Part shown: in pieces, positions 29,615 to 39,310 of the stretch
How positions within the stretch are numbered: the stretch's first letter is position 1
How the letters are laid out: the number at the start of each line of letters is the position of its first letter
Assembly (NCBI RefSeq): GCF_005405125.1
Contig: NZ_BJDL01000008.1
Coordinates: forward strand, 1 to 64,000
Direction: 5' to 3'
From: Lactiplantibacillus songbeiensis
GTDB lineage: Bacteria > Bacillota > Bacilli > Lactobacillales > Lactobacillaceae
Length of the DNA stretch: 64,000 bases
Program-made: the position numbers and the translations under genes
Notes under the pieces: model-generated
Told to the model about the DNA's origin: nothing
The model's database searches: none
The model's input: only the letters and a program-made list of their open reading frames with translations

Positions 29615-30865
29615 ATGGAAGCAACGAATGAAACATTACAGCAACTGGGCGAACAGGCGCAACAAGCGAGTTACGCATTAGGCCTACTAACGAGTACGCA
29701 AAAAAATAACGTGTTAACGGCGATGGCGGACGCATTGTTAGCCCATCAAGATGAGATCTTAGCCGCTAATGCGCAAGACTTAGAGAATCCCCAAGTGCCC
29801 GCTAAGTTTGTCGATCGGCTAACTTTAACGGCTGATCGGATTCAAGCGATGGCGACTGGGTTACAACAAGTTGCGGCATTACCTGATCCAATCGGCAATG
29901 TTGATCATGCTTGGCGAAATGCGGCTGGATTATTAATCGCTAAAGAACGGGTGCCATTAGGGGTCATTGGGATGATCTTTGAAGCACGGCCAAATGTAAC
30001 TGTCGATGCCTCAGCGCTCTGCTTTAAGGCAGGGAACGCGGTTATCTTACGTGGTGGTAAAGAAGCCTTGCATTCGAATCAAGCTTTGGTAAAAGTGTTG
30101 CAAGCGACTTTAACAGCATCGGACGTGGATGCCCATGCGATTCAACTTATTCAAGATACGTCACATGCCACCGCTGCGAAATTCATGCAGCTCACTGATT
30201 ATGTGGATGTCTTAATTCCACGTGGGAGTGCGCGACTAATTCAAGCGGTGTTGTCACAAGCCACCGTGCCGGTGATCGAAACAGGGGCCGGTAATTGTCA
30301 CGTTTATGTTGACCAAGCCGCACAGCTCCCAATGGCGACGCGGATTATTGTCAATGGTAAAGTCCAACGGCCATCCGTTTGCAATGCCACGGAAAAGGTC
30401 TTGATTCATCAAGCCGTCGCTGCAAAATTCTTACCAACCATTGTGCAAGCTTTACGCGACCAAGGGGTAGAAGTGCGTGGTGATGAAGCGACCCAAGCGA
30501 TTGTCCCGGATGTCGTCCCGGCGACGCCCGCTGATTGGGGAACGGAATATAATGATTTGATTATTGCGATTAAGGTTGTTGATTCGGAAGCGACCGCAAT
30601 TACACATATCAATCGGTATAATACGCAACACTCTGAAGCGATTGTTACTGATAATTATCAAGCCGGTAAGTTGTTCCAACAACGCGTCAATGCCGCTTGT
30701 GTCTATATCAATGCGTCCACCCGTTTTACGGATGGATTTGAATTCGGCTTCGGGGCGGAAATCGGAATTTCAACGCAGAAATTACATGCCCGTGGTCCAA
30801 TGGGCTTAAATGAATTAACGTCTTACAAGTATGTGATTGATGGGAATGGACAGATTCGCAACTAA
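29615..30865 (+). CDS. proA: Gamma-glutamyl phosphate reductase
   Basis: ProA reduces gamma-glutamyl phosphate to glutamate-5-semialdehyde, the second step of proline synthesis. Its 416 residues follow the aldehyde-dehydrogenase-like fold: FEARPNVTVDASALCFKAGN (about residues 120-139), the catalytic Cys in KVQRPSVCNATEKVL, and the C-terminal FGFGAEIGISTQKLHARGPMG motif (split here between 363 and 395). GGAGG precedes the ATG. It forms a two-gene operon with proB and ends at a strong terminator. Confidence 0.96.
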   Translation: MEATNETLQQLGEQAQQASYALGLLTSTQKNNVLTAMADALLAHQDEILAANAQDLENPQVPAKFVDRLTLTADRIQAMATGLQQVAALPDPIGNVDHAWRNAAGLLIAKERVPLGVIGMIFEARPNVTVDASALCFKAGNAVILRGGKEALHSNQALVKVLQATLTASDVDAHAIQLIQDTSHATAAKFMQLTDYVDVLIPRGSARLIQAVLSQATVPVIETGAGNCHVYVDQAAQLPMATRIIVNGKVQRPSVCNATEKVLIHQAVAAKFLPTIVQALRDQGVEVRGDEATQAIVPDVVPATPADWGTEYNDLIIAIKVVDSEATAITHINRYNTQHSEAIVTDNYQAGKLFQQRVNAACVYINASTRFTDGFEFGFGAEIGISTQKLHARGPMGLNELTSYKYVIDGNGQIRN

Positions 30866-30881
30866 AATCAACGTTACTTTC

Positions 30882-30934
30882 AAGCTAATTACTTGATTAC
30901 TAGTGATAGTAATCAAGTAATTAGCTTTTTTTAT
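30882..30934 (+). terminator. proBA terminator
   Basis: AAGCTAATTACTTGATTACTA and its near-perfect partner TAGTAATCAAGTAATTAGCTT (offset by a small loop) give a stem of about 19 bp followed by T7. Confidence 0.92.
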
Positions 30935-31238
30935 TGGTTTGGTAATTGAGTGACTTAACGAGCACAGTTTAAGTGGCTTTCTTAAGGAAATCTTAATCTT
31001 TAACGAAATCGAACCAAAAGGACGAGCTGACGCGGTTCCTGTGGATAGTGATGGTTGAACAGTTTCCAGAGCACTCCCAATTAATTGGTCTAAACGGGAC
31101 TGCCTAGGCTTTTGTTAGCGATAAGCTTAATTTTATCGGTCAATTAACCAAGGATAGGCAAGATTGATGAACGTTCGTATAATGAAGCTAAGGCAAGCTT
31201 TTGTTCAAGTCATCACAATATTGGGGGGTGTCGATCTT
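30935..31238. other. Leader region of the glycogen operon
   Basis: This gap of about 300 bp has no gene I can support and no clear sigma-A promoter or catabolite-repression (cre) site. The last 75 bp are open in frame with glgB, but they lack a ribosome-binding site at the upstream ATG codons. A small dyad, GCGATAAGCTTAATTTTATCGG, sits near 31119-31140; it is described by position only and its role is unknown. Confidence 0.4.
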
Positions 31239-33140
31239 TTGACAACGTCACAAGCAGCAACAGACACATTAGCTTATTTGTTTAACACTGGTAAGGGGTT
31301 TCGCAGTCAGGATTATTTAGGCAGTCATTGGACGCCAACCGACACGAGCTTTCGGGTGTGGGCACCACAGGCTCAAGCTGTCGCGGTCGTCGGGAGTTTT
31401 AACGACTGGCAGCCGGAGCAGTTGCATTTAAACGTGACTACTGGGATTTGGACTGGTCAGTTGAAGTCGGTTCGAGTTGGCGATTTATATAAGTTTCAAA
31501 TCACGGGGGCTGATGGGGCGACCCAACTGAAAATTGATCCCTTTGCGCAACAGTTCGAGAAGAAGCCGGGGGATGCCGCCATTATTACAGCACCGATGAC
31601 GCATGATTGGCATGACAGTCTCTGGATGGCGCGGCGGAAAAAGATGCAGCCGGAGCACCGGCCGATCAATATTTATGAAGTTCATCTGGGGTCATGGCGT
31701 CGGCAGAATGATGATCGCTACTATACGTATCAAGAATTAGCTGCGGCATTGATTCCGTACGTTAAGCAGCTAGGTTATACGCATATTGAACTGATGCCGG
31801 TGATGGAGCATCTGTTAGACGCATCTTGGGGTTATCAGCAGCTAGGCTACTTTGCCCCAACGAGTCGGTTTGGCTCACGCGATGACTTTTTAGCTTTCGT
31901 TGATCAGTGTCACCAAGCCAATCTCGGCGTGTTAGTCGACTGGGTACCGGGGCACTTTATTCGGAATTATGATGCTTTGTATCGCTATGACGGTACCGCA
32001 ACTTTTGAGTATGCGGACCCACAGCGGGCAGATAATCATCGCTGGGGGGCGTGGAACTTTGATCTTGGTAAGACGCAGGTCCAGAGCTTTCTGATCTCTA
32101 GTGCCCTCTTCTGGCTAACTGACTGTCATCTGGATGGGTTGCGAGTTGATGCGGTGTCTAATATGCTCTATCTCGACTATGATGCAGGGCGCGAGGGGCA
32201 GACGAACCAGTATGGGGATAATCGGAATCTAGAAGGGATCGCCTTTTTACAGGAGTTAAATACAACGGTCTTTCAGCAGCATCCCGATATCTTGATGATT
32301 GCCGAAGAATCTTCCGCCTATCCGCAAGTGACGGGGCGTGTGGACCACGGCGGCTTAGGATTTAACTATAAATGGAACATGGGTTGGATGCACGATACGC
32401 TGGATTTCTTTATGATGGACCCGCTGTTTCGTCACGACCACTTTAACTTGTTAACGTTTGGTTTTGTCTATATGTATGATGAACAATTTATTTTGCCGTT
32501 TTCGCACGATGAAGTCGTGCATGGCAAAAAGTCACTGATGCATAAGATGCCAGGGGACCGCTACAATCAGTTCGCTAATTTGCGGACGATGTTCGTCTAT
32601 CTTGCGGCCTTTCCGGGCAAACAATTGAACTTTATGGGTGCAGAATGGGGTCAATTCTTAGAGTGGCGGGATTGGAGCCAGTTAGAATGGGTTGATTTGG
32701 CTGATCCTTTGAATCAGCGGATGCAACAGTTTACAGCGGCACTGAATCACGTTTATCGGGACAATCGCCCGTTATGGGAACTGGATCACGACCAAGCTGG
32801 GATGGTTTACACCTACACGGATGATCCTGAAAGTTCAACGATGGCTTTTATTCGCCAAGCCAAACGCAAATTCAGCTTTGTCATTGCGGCGTTTAACTTC
32901 GTACCAGTTGAGCGGCGGCGTTATCGGATTGGGGTGCCGTATCCCGGAACCTATGAGTTGTTATTGAACACTGAAGCCAAAGCGTTTGGTGGAACTTGGA
33001 CACAATTAGAAACTACGTTTACTGCGACTGAAACGCCGTATCATGGTCAACCGGCCAGTTTTGAGGTGACTTTGCCGGCGATGGGGGCGCTATTGATTCG
33101 GCCGCGTGATGTTAAGAAGGGGAGTCGGAGACATGAATAA
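31239..33140 (+). CDS. glgB: 1,4-alpha-glucan branching enzyme GlgB
   Basis: GlgB makes the alpha-1,6 branches of glycogen. An N-terminal CBM48-like domain ([18 protein letters not shown]) is followed by the GH13 barrel. The nucleophile lies in [16 protein letters not shown], the acid in [13 protein letters not shown], and the third carboxylate in [13 protein letters not shown]. The TTG at 31239 is chosen because GGGGGGTG lies 8 nt upstream; the frame is open to 31164 but without a ribosome-binding site. This gives 633 residues, normal for Firmicutes. The gene overlaps glgC by 8 bp. Confidence 0.95.
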   Translation: MTTSQAATDTLAYLFNTGKGFRSQDYLGSHWTPTDTSFRVWAPQAQAVAVVGSFNDWQPEQLHLNVTTGIWTGQLKSVRVGDLYKFQITGADGATQLKIDPFAQQFEKKPGDAAIITAPMTHDWHDSLWMARRKKMQPEHRPINIYEVHLGSWRRQNDDRYYTYQELAAALIPYVKQLGYTHIELMPVMEHLLDASWGYQQLGYFAPTSRFGSRDDFLAFVDQCHQANLGVLVDWVPGHFIRNYDALYRYDGTATFEYADPQRADNHRWGAWNFDLGKTQVQSFLISSALFWLTDCHLDGLRVDAVSNMLYLDYDAGREGQTNQYGDNRNLEGIAFLQELNTTVFQQHPDILMIAEESSAYPQVTGRVDHGGLGFNYKWNMGWMHDTLDFFMMDPLFRHDHFNLLTFGFVYMYDEQFILPFSHDEVVHGKKSLMHKMPGDRYNQFANLRTMFVYLAAFPGKQLNFMGAEWGQFLEWRDWSQLEWVDLADPLNQRMQQFTAALNHVYRDNRPLWELDHDQAGMVYTYTDDPESSTMAFIRQAKRKFSFVIAAFNFVPVERRRYRIGVPYPGTYELLLNTEAKAFGGTWTQLETTFTATETPYHGQPASFEVTLPAMGALLIRPRDVKKGSRRHE

Positions 33141-34272
33141 CGAGATGCTTGGGATTATTTTAGCTGGGGGTCAGGGAACCCGTTTAGGGAAGCTGACGAA
33201 AGATACGGCGAAGCCCGCGGTGCCATTTGGCGGGCGGTATCGGATTATTGATTTTACGCTGAGTAACTGCGCCAATTCCGGAGTGAATACGGTGGGCGTT
33301 ATTACGCAGTATCAACCTTTAGAGCTCAATGCGCATATCGGCAACGGGGCTAGTTGGGGGTTGGATGACTTAAACGGCGGGGTCACGGTCTTACAACCGT
33401 ACTCCTCGACGGAAGGCGAAAAGTTCTTTGAAGGTACGGCGCACGCGATTTATCAAAACATTGAATATATCGATCAGCAGAATCCAAAGTATTTATTAGT
33501 CTTATCTGGAGATCATATCTATAAGATGGACTATGATGCGATGCTGGCCTATCACAAGGCGAAAAAGGCGTCGTTGACGGTCGGCGTTATCCCGGTCACC
33601 AAGCAAGAGGCCCGGCGTTTTGGGATGATGAATACAGACGAAACAGATCGGATTATCGAATTTGAAGAAAAGCCGGAACACCCTAAGAGTGATAAGGCTT
33701 CAATGGGGATTTATATCTTTAACTGGCCGACCTTACGTGATTATTTGGTGAAGAGTTATGCCACCGATAAGTCGTTAGAAGACTTCGGGAAGAACGTGAT
33801 TCCGTCCTATCTGGCGCATAACGAATCTGTGTATGCGTACGCGTTTAAAGGATACTGGCGCGATGTTGGGACGATTCAGAGCCTCTGGCAAGCCAATATG
33901 GAGTTCTTATCACCGCATAACCGCTTAAATATTGGCGATCGGAATTGGCGGATTTATTCCAAGGCGCAAGTCTTGCCGCCGATGTTTTTGACGGATACGA
34001 GTCAGGTCAATAATTCGATGATTGTCGACAGTTGTTATGTAGCTGGTGAAGTCGACCATTCGATCTTGTCACAACGGGTGTCAGTCGGCATGGGTAGTCG
34101 GGTCGTGGATAGTATGGTCATGCCCGGTGCCACGATTGGGAAAAACGTGGTCATCGACCATGCGTTAATTGGTGAAGAAGCGGTAATTGGCGACGATGCT
34201 ATCGTGCAAGGGACGCCAACGGAAATTGCCGTTGTGGGCTATAACGAAGTAGTGGGGGTGCAACAGCCATGA
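33133..34272 (+). CDS. glgC: Glucose-1-phosphate adenylyltransferase GlgC
   Basis: GlgC makes ADP-glucose from glucose-1-phosphate and ATP, the committed step of glycogen synthesis. The nucleotide-binding loop [13 protein letters not shown], then [17 protein letters not shown], the substrate motif [11 protein letters not shown], and a C-terminal left-handed beta-helix are visible. Its 379 residues fit. The start is ATG 33133, just before the glgB stop and after GGAGTCGGAG. It overlaps glgD by 4 bp (ATGA). Confidence 0.96.
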   Translation: MNNEMLGIILAGGQGTRLGKLTKDTAKPAVPFGGRYRIIDFTLSNCANSGVNTVGVITQYQPLELNAHIGNGASWGLDDLNGGVTVLQPYSSTEGEKFFEGTAHAIYQNIEYIDQQNPKYLLVLSGDHIYKMDYDAMLAYHKAKKASLTVGVIPVTKQEARRFGMMNTDETDRIIEFEEKPEHPKSDKASMGIYIFNWPTLRDYLVKSYATDKSLEDFGKNVIPSYLAHNESVYAYAFKGYWRDVGTIQSLWQANMEFLSPHNRLNIGDRNWRIYSKAQVLPPMFLTDTSQVNNSMIVDSCYVAGEVDHSILSQRVSVGMGSRVVDSMVMPGATIGKNVVIDHALIGEEAVIGDDAIVQGTPTEIAVVGYNEVVGVQQP

Positions 34273-35441
34273 AACGAGGCAGTGTTAGTGCAATTATTAA
34301 TTTAGTCGAACCGTGGGAAGCGTTAGAGCCGTTGACCACTAGTCGCCCAGTTGGAACGTTACCATTTGGCGGCCGGTACCGGCTGCTGGACTTTCCATTG
34401 TCCAGTGTGATCAATGCCGGCATTCAAAATGTGATGGTCACTACGCCACGTTCCGGGCGGTCAGTTGCGGACCATTTGCGGAGCGGCCGTGATTGGAATT
34501 TGGATACGATTCGTGGGGGGCTCTTTACGTATCCTTATAATGATTTGAAGCTAGTCTCACCGGAGAAAAAGGCGACGTTGATCCATCATTACTATGACAA
34601 TACGATCCTTTTCTTAAAACGGAGTCATAGTGAATATTCAGTGGTGATGAGTACTCGCAATGTCGGTAATATTGATCTAAAAGCATTGATTCGCTATCAC
34701 GAAGAACGTGATAATCCAGTCACCACGGTCTATAAGAGTGTGGATCCGCAGACATTAACCCCAGCCAACACGATTTTGCAGCTGACGGATAAAGGCATGG
34801 CGACGGCGGTCGTACCGGCTGGGAAAGCCAAGCTGAAAGCCACAACGAAAAAGGCTGCCAAGAATATGGATATTTACTTGATGAGTACGGTTGATTTGAT
34901 TGACATCTTACAAGAAGCCAATCGGCGCGGTGACTTGATTAGTCTAGAAGAATTGATGAAGCAAGCAGTGATTCAGCACAATGCCAATGCGTTTGAATAT
35001 ACTGGCTTTTATGCCAATATTCACGACTTAGCCAGCTATTACGCGGCGAATATGGCGATTTTAGATGAAGATAACTTCCGAGCGTTATTTTACAGTTCAC
35101 GGCGGATTTACACCAAAGTGAAGAATGAAATTCCAACTTTCTTCGCGCAAGGCTCACAGTTCCGAGCGAGTCTGTGTGGTACCGGTGGTTATATCGAAGG
35201 CCAAGTTGACCATTCAGTCATCTTCCGGAACGTTCTGATTAATCGTGGCAGCCAGATTAAGGATGCTGTGATTATGCAAGGCACCCGGATTGGGGCTGGG
35301 ACGAAGATTGAGCATGTCGTCATTGATAAGAATGTGGTCATTGGACCTAACCTAGTCTTGAAAGGCCGGCCGGATCAGCCGCTGGTCATCAGTAAAGGCC
35401 AGCATATCTTTCAACAAGCGGAGGTGGTTTCCAGTGACTAA
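34269..35441 (+). CDS. glgD: GlgD, regulatory subunit of ADP-glucose pyrophosphorylase
   Basis: GlgD is a GlgC paralogue that in Firmicutes forms a hetero-oligomer with GlgC and raises its activity. The 390-residue protein keeps the overall fold ([21 protein letters not shown]-terminal hexapeptide-like beta-helix with [19 protein letters not shown]). It lacks the catalytic GGxGTRL loop at its N-terminus, which instead reads [14 protein letters not shown]. It is translationally coupled to glgC through ATGA and overlaps glgA by 8 bp. Confidence 0.94.
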   Translation: MKRGSVSAIINLVEPWEALEPLTTSRPVGTLPFGGRYRLLDFPLSSVINAGIQNVMVTTPRSGRSVADHLRSGRDWNLDTIRGGLFTYPYNDLKLVSPEKKATLIHHYYDNTILFLKRSHSEYSVVMSTRNVGNIDLKALIRYHEERDNPVTTVYKSVDPQTLTPANTILQLTDKGMATAVVPAGKAKLKATTKKAAKNMDIYLMSTVDLIDILQEANRRGDLISLEELMKQAVIQHNANAFEYTGFYANIHDLASYYAANMAILDEDNFRALFYSSRRIYTKVKNEIPTFFAQGSQFRASLCGTGGYIEGQVDHSVIFRNVLINRGSQIKDAVIMQGTRIGAGTKIEHVVIDKNVVIGPNLVLKGRPDQPLVISKGQHIFQQAEVVSSD

Positions 35442-36873
35442 GATCTTGTTTGCCGCCGCAGAATCTGCGCCGTTCTATAAGACTGGGGGACTGGGCGATG
35501 TGAGTCTCGCATTACCAAAGGCGTTGACGGCTGCGGGGGCGACGGTACGGATCGTCTTACCCTATTACGAGCAACTTTTCCCGGATGAGTATCAGGATCA
35601 AGTGGCGGATGTCACCCATTTCTGGGTCCAAGTTGGTGATCAAGCGAAATATTGCGGGATCAAAACACTCACCTTAGATGGGCTGCAATATTACTTGATC
35701 GATAATCGGGATTATTTCGGTCGTGAGGGGCTTTACGGCTATTGGGATGATGGCGAACGGTTTGCCTTCTTCCAGATGGCCATCTGCGAAATGATGGAAC
35801 GCGTGGCCTATGTTCCCGATGTCTTACATCTAAATGATTGGCACACCGCGTTTATTCCAGTACTGTTGGCTGAAAAGTATTACTGGATTGAGGCCTATCA
35901 GGCAATTAAAACGGTCTTAACGATTCATAATTTGCAGTTCCAAGGGATCTATGACCCAATCGTGCTCGACAGTTTATTTCGGATTGGCACCCAGACGTTT
36001 ACGGATGACGGGATTGCCTTTTACGACCAAGTGAACTTCTTAAAAGGCGGGATTAACTTTGCCAACGCCGTTACGACGGTCTCACCAAGCTATGCCGAAG
36101 AGATTCAGACCGCGGCTTTTGGTGAACGGTTAGATGGTGTCTTACGTGCGAATCAAGGGAAGCTTCACGGTATTTTGAACGGTATTGATACGACGCGCTA
36201 TGATCCGGCGATTGATCCAGCTTTGCCGGCACCCTTCAGTGTTAATTCGCTGACAGAACGGGCAACGGATAAAGCGGCTTTACAAAAAAAGGTGGGCTTG
36301 CCGGTGGCCGATGTGCCGGTCTTTGCCGTCGTGTCCCGGCTGACCAAGCAAAAAGGGATGGATGTCTTACTGGATAGTCTAAATGACTTTTTAATGGCGC
36401 AAAAAGCGCAATTGATTGTTTTGGGGACTGGTGAACCAGCGTTAGAAAATGCCTTTAAGACCTATCAGGCTGCTTATCCTAAGCAAGTGGCAGCGCAGAT
36501 TAAGTTTGATGTGAACTTGGCGCAGCTGATCTATGCCGGTAGTGATTGCTTTGTGATGCCGTCTGCGTTTGAACCGTGTGGCTTGTCACAAATGATGGCG
36601 ATGCGGTATGGCAGCTTGCCGTTAGTTCATCTAGTCGGCGGTCTTAAGGATACCGTTACCCCGTATAATCGTTTCACGGGGGCGGGGACCGGTTTTGGCT
36701 TTGATGATTTCCAGCCGGCCGTCTTACGCAAGATGATGAACCAAGTCTGTCGGGTCTATCACGACACGCCGAAAGCTTGGCGGCAATTACAGCAACAGGC
36801 GATGAGCCACGACTTTGGTTGGACGGCTTCGGCCGCGACTTATTTGCAGTTGTACCAAGACGTTATGAGTTAG
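35434..36873 (+). CDS. glgA: Glycogen synthase GlgA (ADP-glucose dependent)
   Basis: GlgA transfers glucose from ADP-glucose to the growing alpha-1,4 chain. At 479 residues it has the GT5 fold: FYKTGGLGDVSLALPKAL near residue 15 (substrate-binding KTGGL), HLNDWHTAFIP, SRLTKQKGMDVL, and the C-terminal AFEPCGLSQMMAMRYG motif with the catalytic Glu. The start is GTG at 35434 inside the end of glgD, after GGAGGTGG. Confidence 0.96.
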   Translation: MTKILFAAAESAPFYKTGGLGDVSLALPKALTAAGATVRIVLPYYEQLFPDEYQDQVADVTHFWVQVGDQAKYCGIKTLTLDGLQYYLIDNRDYFGREGLYGYWDDGERFAFFQMAICEMMERVAYVPDVLHLNDWHTAFIPVLLAEKYYWIEAYQAIKTVLTIHNLQFQGIYDPIVLDSLFRIGTQTFTDDGIAFYDQVNFLKGGINFANAVTTVSPSYAEEIQTAAFGERLDGVLRANQGKLHGILNGIDTTRYDPAIDPALPAPFSVNSLTERATDKAALQKKVGLPVADVPVFAVVSRLTKQKGMDVLLDSLNDFLMAQKAQLIVLGTGEPALENAFKTYQAAYPKQVAAQIKFDVNLAQLIYAGSDCFVMPSAFEPCGLSQMMAMRYGSLPLVHLVGGLKDTVTPYNRFTGAGTGFGFDDFQPAVLRKMMNQVCRVYHDTPKAWRQLQQQAMSHDFGWTASAATYLQLYQDVMS

Positions 36874-36892
36874 GAGTTAAGGGGGAACTATA

Positions 36893-39298
36893 TTGAAATT
36901 AACGACGGCACAATTTAAAACGGATTTTTTAGCGGAAATTAAGACGTTGTATGCCACAGATCTTGCGGATACGTCGTCATTTGGCCAATTCGTCGCTTTG
37001 GGACATTTGTTGCGGCGGTATGACGGCCCTAACTGGACGCAGACGTCCGAACGCTATCGCCAAGACGATGTGAAACAGGTCTATTACTTTTCGATTGAAT
37101 TCTTACCTGGTCGCCTACTAAAATCCAACTTACTGAACTTAGGCTTGATGCAGCCGGTGCGCCAGGGACTGCAAGAACTAGGGCTAGATTTGGAAACCAT
37201 CAGTGCAGCCGAACCCGACCCTGGTCTAGGTAACGGTGGGTTAGGCCGCTTGGCAGCGTGTTATATGGATTCGATGGCTAGCTTAGGTTTGGCGGGCAAC
37301 GGGAACGGAATTCGGTATCGTTATGGCTTGTTCAAGCAAGTCTTTATGAATGGCTACCAAGTTGAATTACCAGATGATTGGCTGCGTAATGGAGACGTTT
37401 GGGAGATTCGCCGGGAAAATAAAGCGTGTTTAGTGCGCTTTGGCGGGAATGTCTGGATGACTCCGCAAGCAGATGGCAGTTTGAAGCCAACGTATGAGCA
37501 TACCGATGACGTGTTAGCGGTACCGTATGATACCGGGATGGTCGGTGACCATAATGGTGTCACCAATACGTTGCGGTTGTGGTCGGCGGAATTGCCACCG
37601 AGTGCTGATCAGACCTACTATTCGCAAGCCCAACGTGATCGCATCGATGAGATCACTAAAGTGTTGTATCCCGATGATTCAAATTCGGCTGGTCAAGCGC
37701 TACGACTGCGACAGGAGTATTTCTTCTCGTCAGCTGGCGTCCAAAGTATCTTACGGCATTACAGTTTGCGGCATCACGGTATGCGTGAGCTTGGCAAAAA
37801 GATTGCCATTCATATTAATGATACGCATCCGACCCTAGTTATTCCGGAACTGATGCGGTTATTGATGGATGACCACCATTGCAGCTGGGACGTTGCTTGG
37901 GAATTAACGCGCGAAGTGATGAGCTATACCAATCATACGATCATGCAAGAAGCCTTGGAGACTTGGCCAATTGACATGTTTAAAGGCTTATTACCGCGGT
38001 TGTATCAAATTGTGGTCGAAATTGATCGACATTATCGTGCCGATAAGACACCGATTTTTGGTGAAGCCTTGGTTAACCGGACGGCGCCTTTAGGGAATGG
38101 GCAAGTGCGGATGGCGTATCTGGCGGTGATTGGTAGTCATAGTGTGAATGGCGTGGCACCGCTGCATACGGAACTGTTGAAGACCGATGTCTTACGCGAC
38201 TTATATGCGGTCTATCCTGAACGTTTCAATAATAAGACGAATGGGATTGCGACGCGGCGTTGGGTGCAGATTGCCAATGAACCGCTGGCCAATTTGATTG
38301 ACCAAAAGTTAGGAACGGAGTGGCGGCATGAGCCTAGCCAGTTAAAGCTGTTAGGCGCTTACGCCAACGAACCGGCCTTTTTAAAGCAGTTAACCGCAGT
38401 GAAGACCAAGAATAAGCAAGCGTTGGCCGATTACATTCAGAGTGAGCTAGGATTGACATTACGGACCGATGCCATCTTTGATGTCCAGATCAAGCGCCTG
38501 CATGCTTACAAACGACAACTCTTGCATGTCTTTGAGATTATTCGTGAGTATTTAGCGATTAAGGATCATCCAGAGCAGGTTGAACCGCCGCGGGTGCATA
38601 TCTTTGGTGCCAAAGCTGCGCCTAGTTATCACTATGCCAAGTCGATTATTAAGCTCATCAATGCCTTAGCCGACTTAGTCAACCATGATCCAGATATTGG
38701 TGATCGGTTAAAAGTGGCGTTTATTCCAAATTATGGGGTTTCATTGGGCGAATTGATTATTCCGGCTGCAGATGTTAGTGAGCAGATTTCAACCGCCTCT
38801 AAGGAAGCATCGGGGACGAGTAATATGAAGCTGATGGCCAATGGTGCGTTATCGTTAGCGACGCGTGATGGCGCTAATATCGATATTATTCAAGCCGCCG
38901 GTGAAGCCAATGAATATCCGTTTGGCCTGAGTGCGAAAGCTGTTTATGGCTATTATGACCGTGGCGACTATCATGCCGCGGACTTCTATCAGGCCGATCC
39001 GGAATTAAAACGAGTCTTAGATACGTTGGTTGATGGGACGATTCCGGGAATTTCGACGGAAGGACGCGAAATCTATGACTCGCTCTTACGGTACAACGAT
39101 GAATTCTTTGTCTTAGCTGACTATGAAGGTTATATTCAACAACAACGACAAATCAGTCATGACTTTCAAGATCAGCAGCGTTGGCAACAAAAGGCACTAG
39201 CAAATATTGCCGCAGCTGGCGTCTTTTCCGCGGATCTAGCGGTCGCGCGTTATGCGGATGATATCTGGCAAATGCCACATACGCCGCTTAAAGCTTAA
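36893..39298 (+). CDS. glgP: Glycogen/maltodextrin phosphorylase
   Basis: GlgP releases glucose-1-phosphate from alpha-1,4-glucans using pyridoxal phosphate. Its 801 residues match the GT35 family. LGNGGLGRLAACYMDSMA lies near residue 110, and the PLP-binding Lys lies in ASGTSNMKLMANGALSLATRDGANIDI (shown here in parts near residue 640). The start is TTG at 36893, after AAGGGGGAAC. It sits between glgA and the pullulanase, giving synthesis and breakdown in one operon. Confidence 0.95.
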   Translation: MKLTTAQFKTDFLAEIKTLYATDLADTSSFGQFVALGHLLRRYDGPNWTQTSERYRQDDVKQVYYFSIEFLPGRLLKSNLLNLGLMQPVRQGLQELGLDLETISAAEPDPGLGNGGLGRLAACYMDSMASLGLAGNGNGIRYRYGLFKQVFMNGYQVELPDDWLRNGDVWEIRRENKACLVRFGGNVWMTPQADGSLKPTYEHTDDVLAVPYDTGMVGDHNGVTNTLRLWSAELPPSADQTYYSQAQRDRIDEITKVLYPDDSNSAGQALRLRQEYFFSSAGVQSILRHYSLRHHGMRELGKKIAIHINDTHPTLVIPELMRLLMDDHHCSWDVAWELTREVMSYTNHTIMQEALETWPIDMFKGLLPRLYQIVVEIDRHYRADKTPIFGEALVNRTAPLGNGQVRMAYLAVIGSHSVNGVAPLHTELLKTDVLRDLYAVYPERFNNKTNGIATRRWVQIANEPLANLIDQKLGTEWRHEPSQLKLLGAYANEPAFLKQLTAVKTKNKQALADYIQSELGLTLRTDAIFDVQIKRLHAYKRQLLHVFEIIREYLAIKDHPEQVEPPRVHIFGAKAAPSYHYAKSIIKLINALADLVNHDPDIGDRLKVAFIPNYGVSLGELIIPAADVSEQISTASKEASGTSNMKLMANGALSLATRDGANIDIIQAAGEANEYPFGLSAKAVYGYYDRGDYHAADFYQADPELKRVLDTLVDGTIPGISTEGREIYDSLLRYNDEFFVLADYEGYIQQQRQISHDFQDQQRWQQKALANIAAAGVFSADLAVARYADDIWQMPHTPLKA

Positions 39299-39310
39299 GG
39301 GGGCTTGGGC

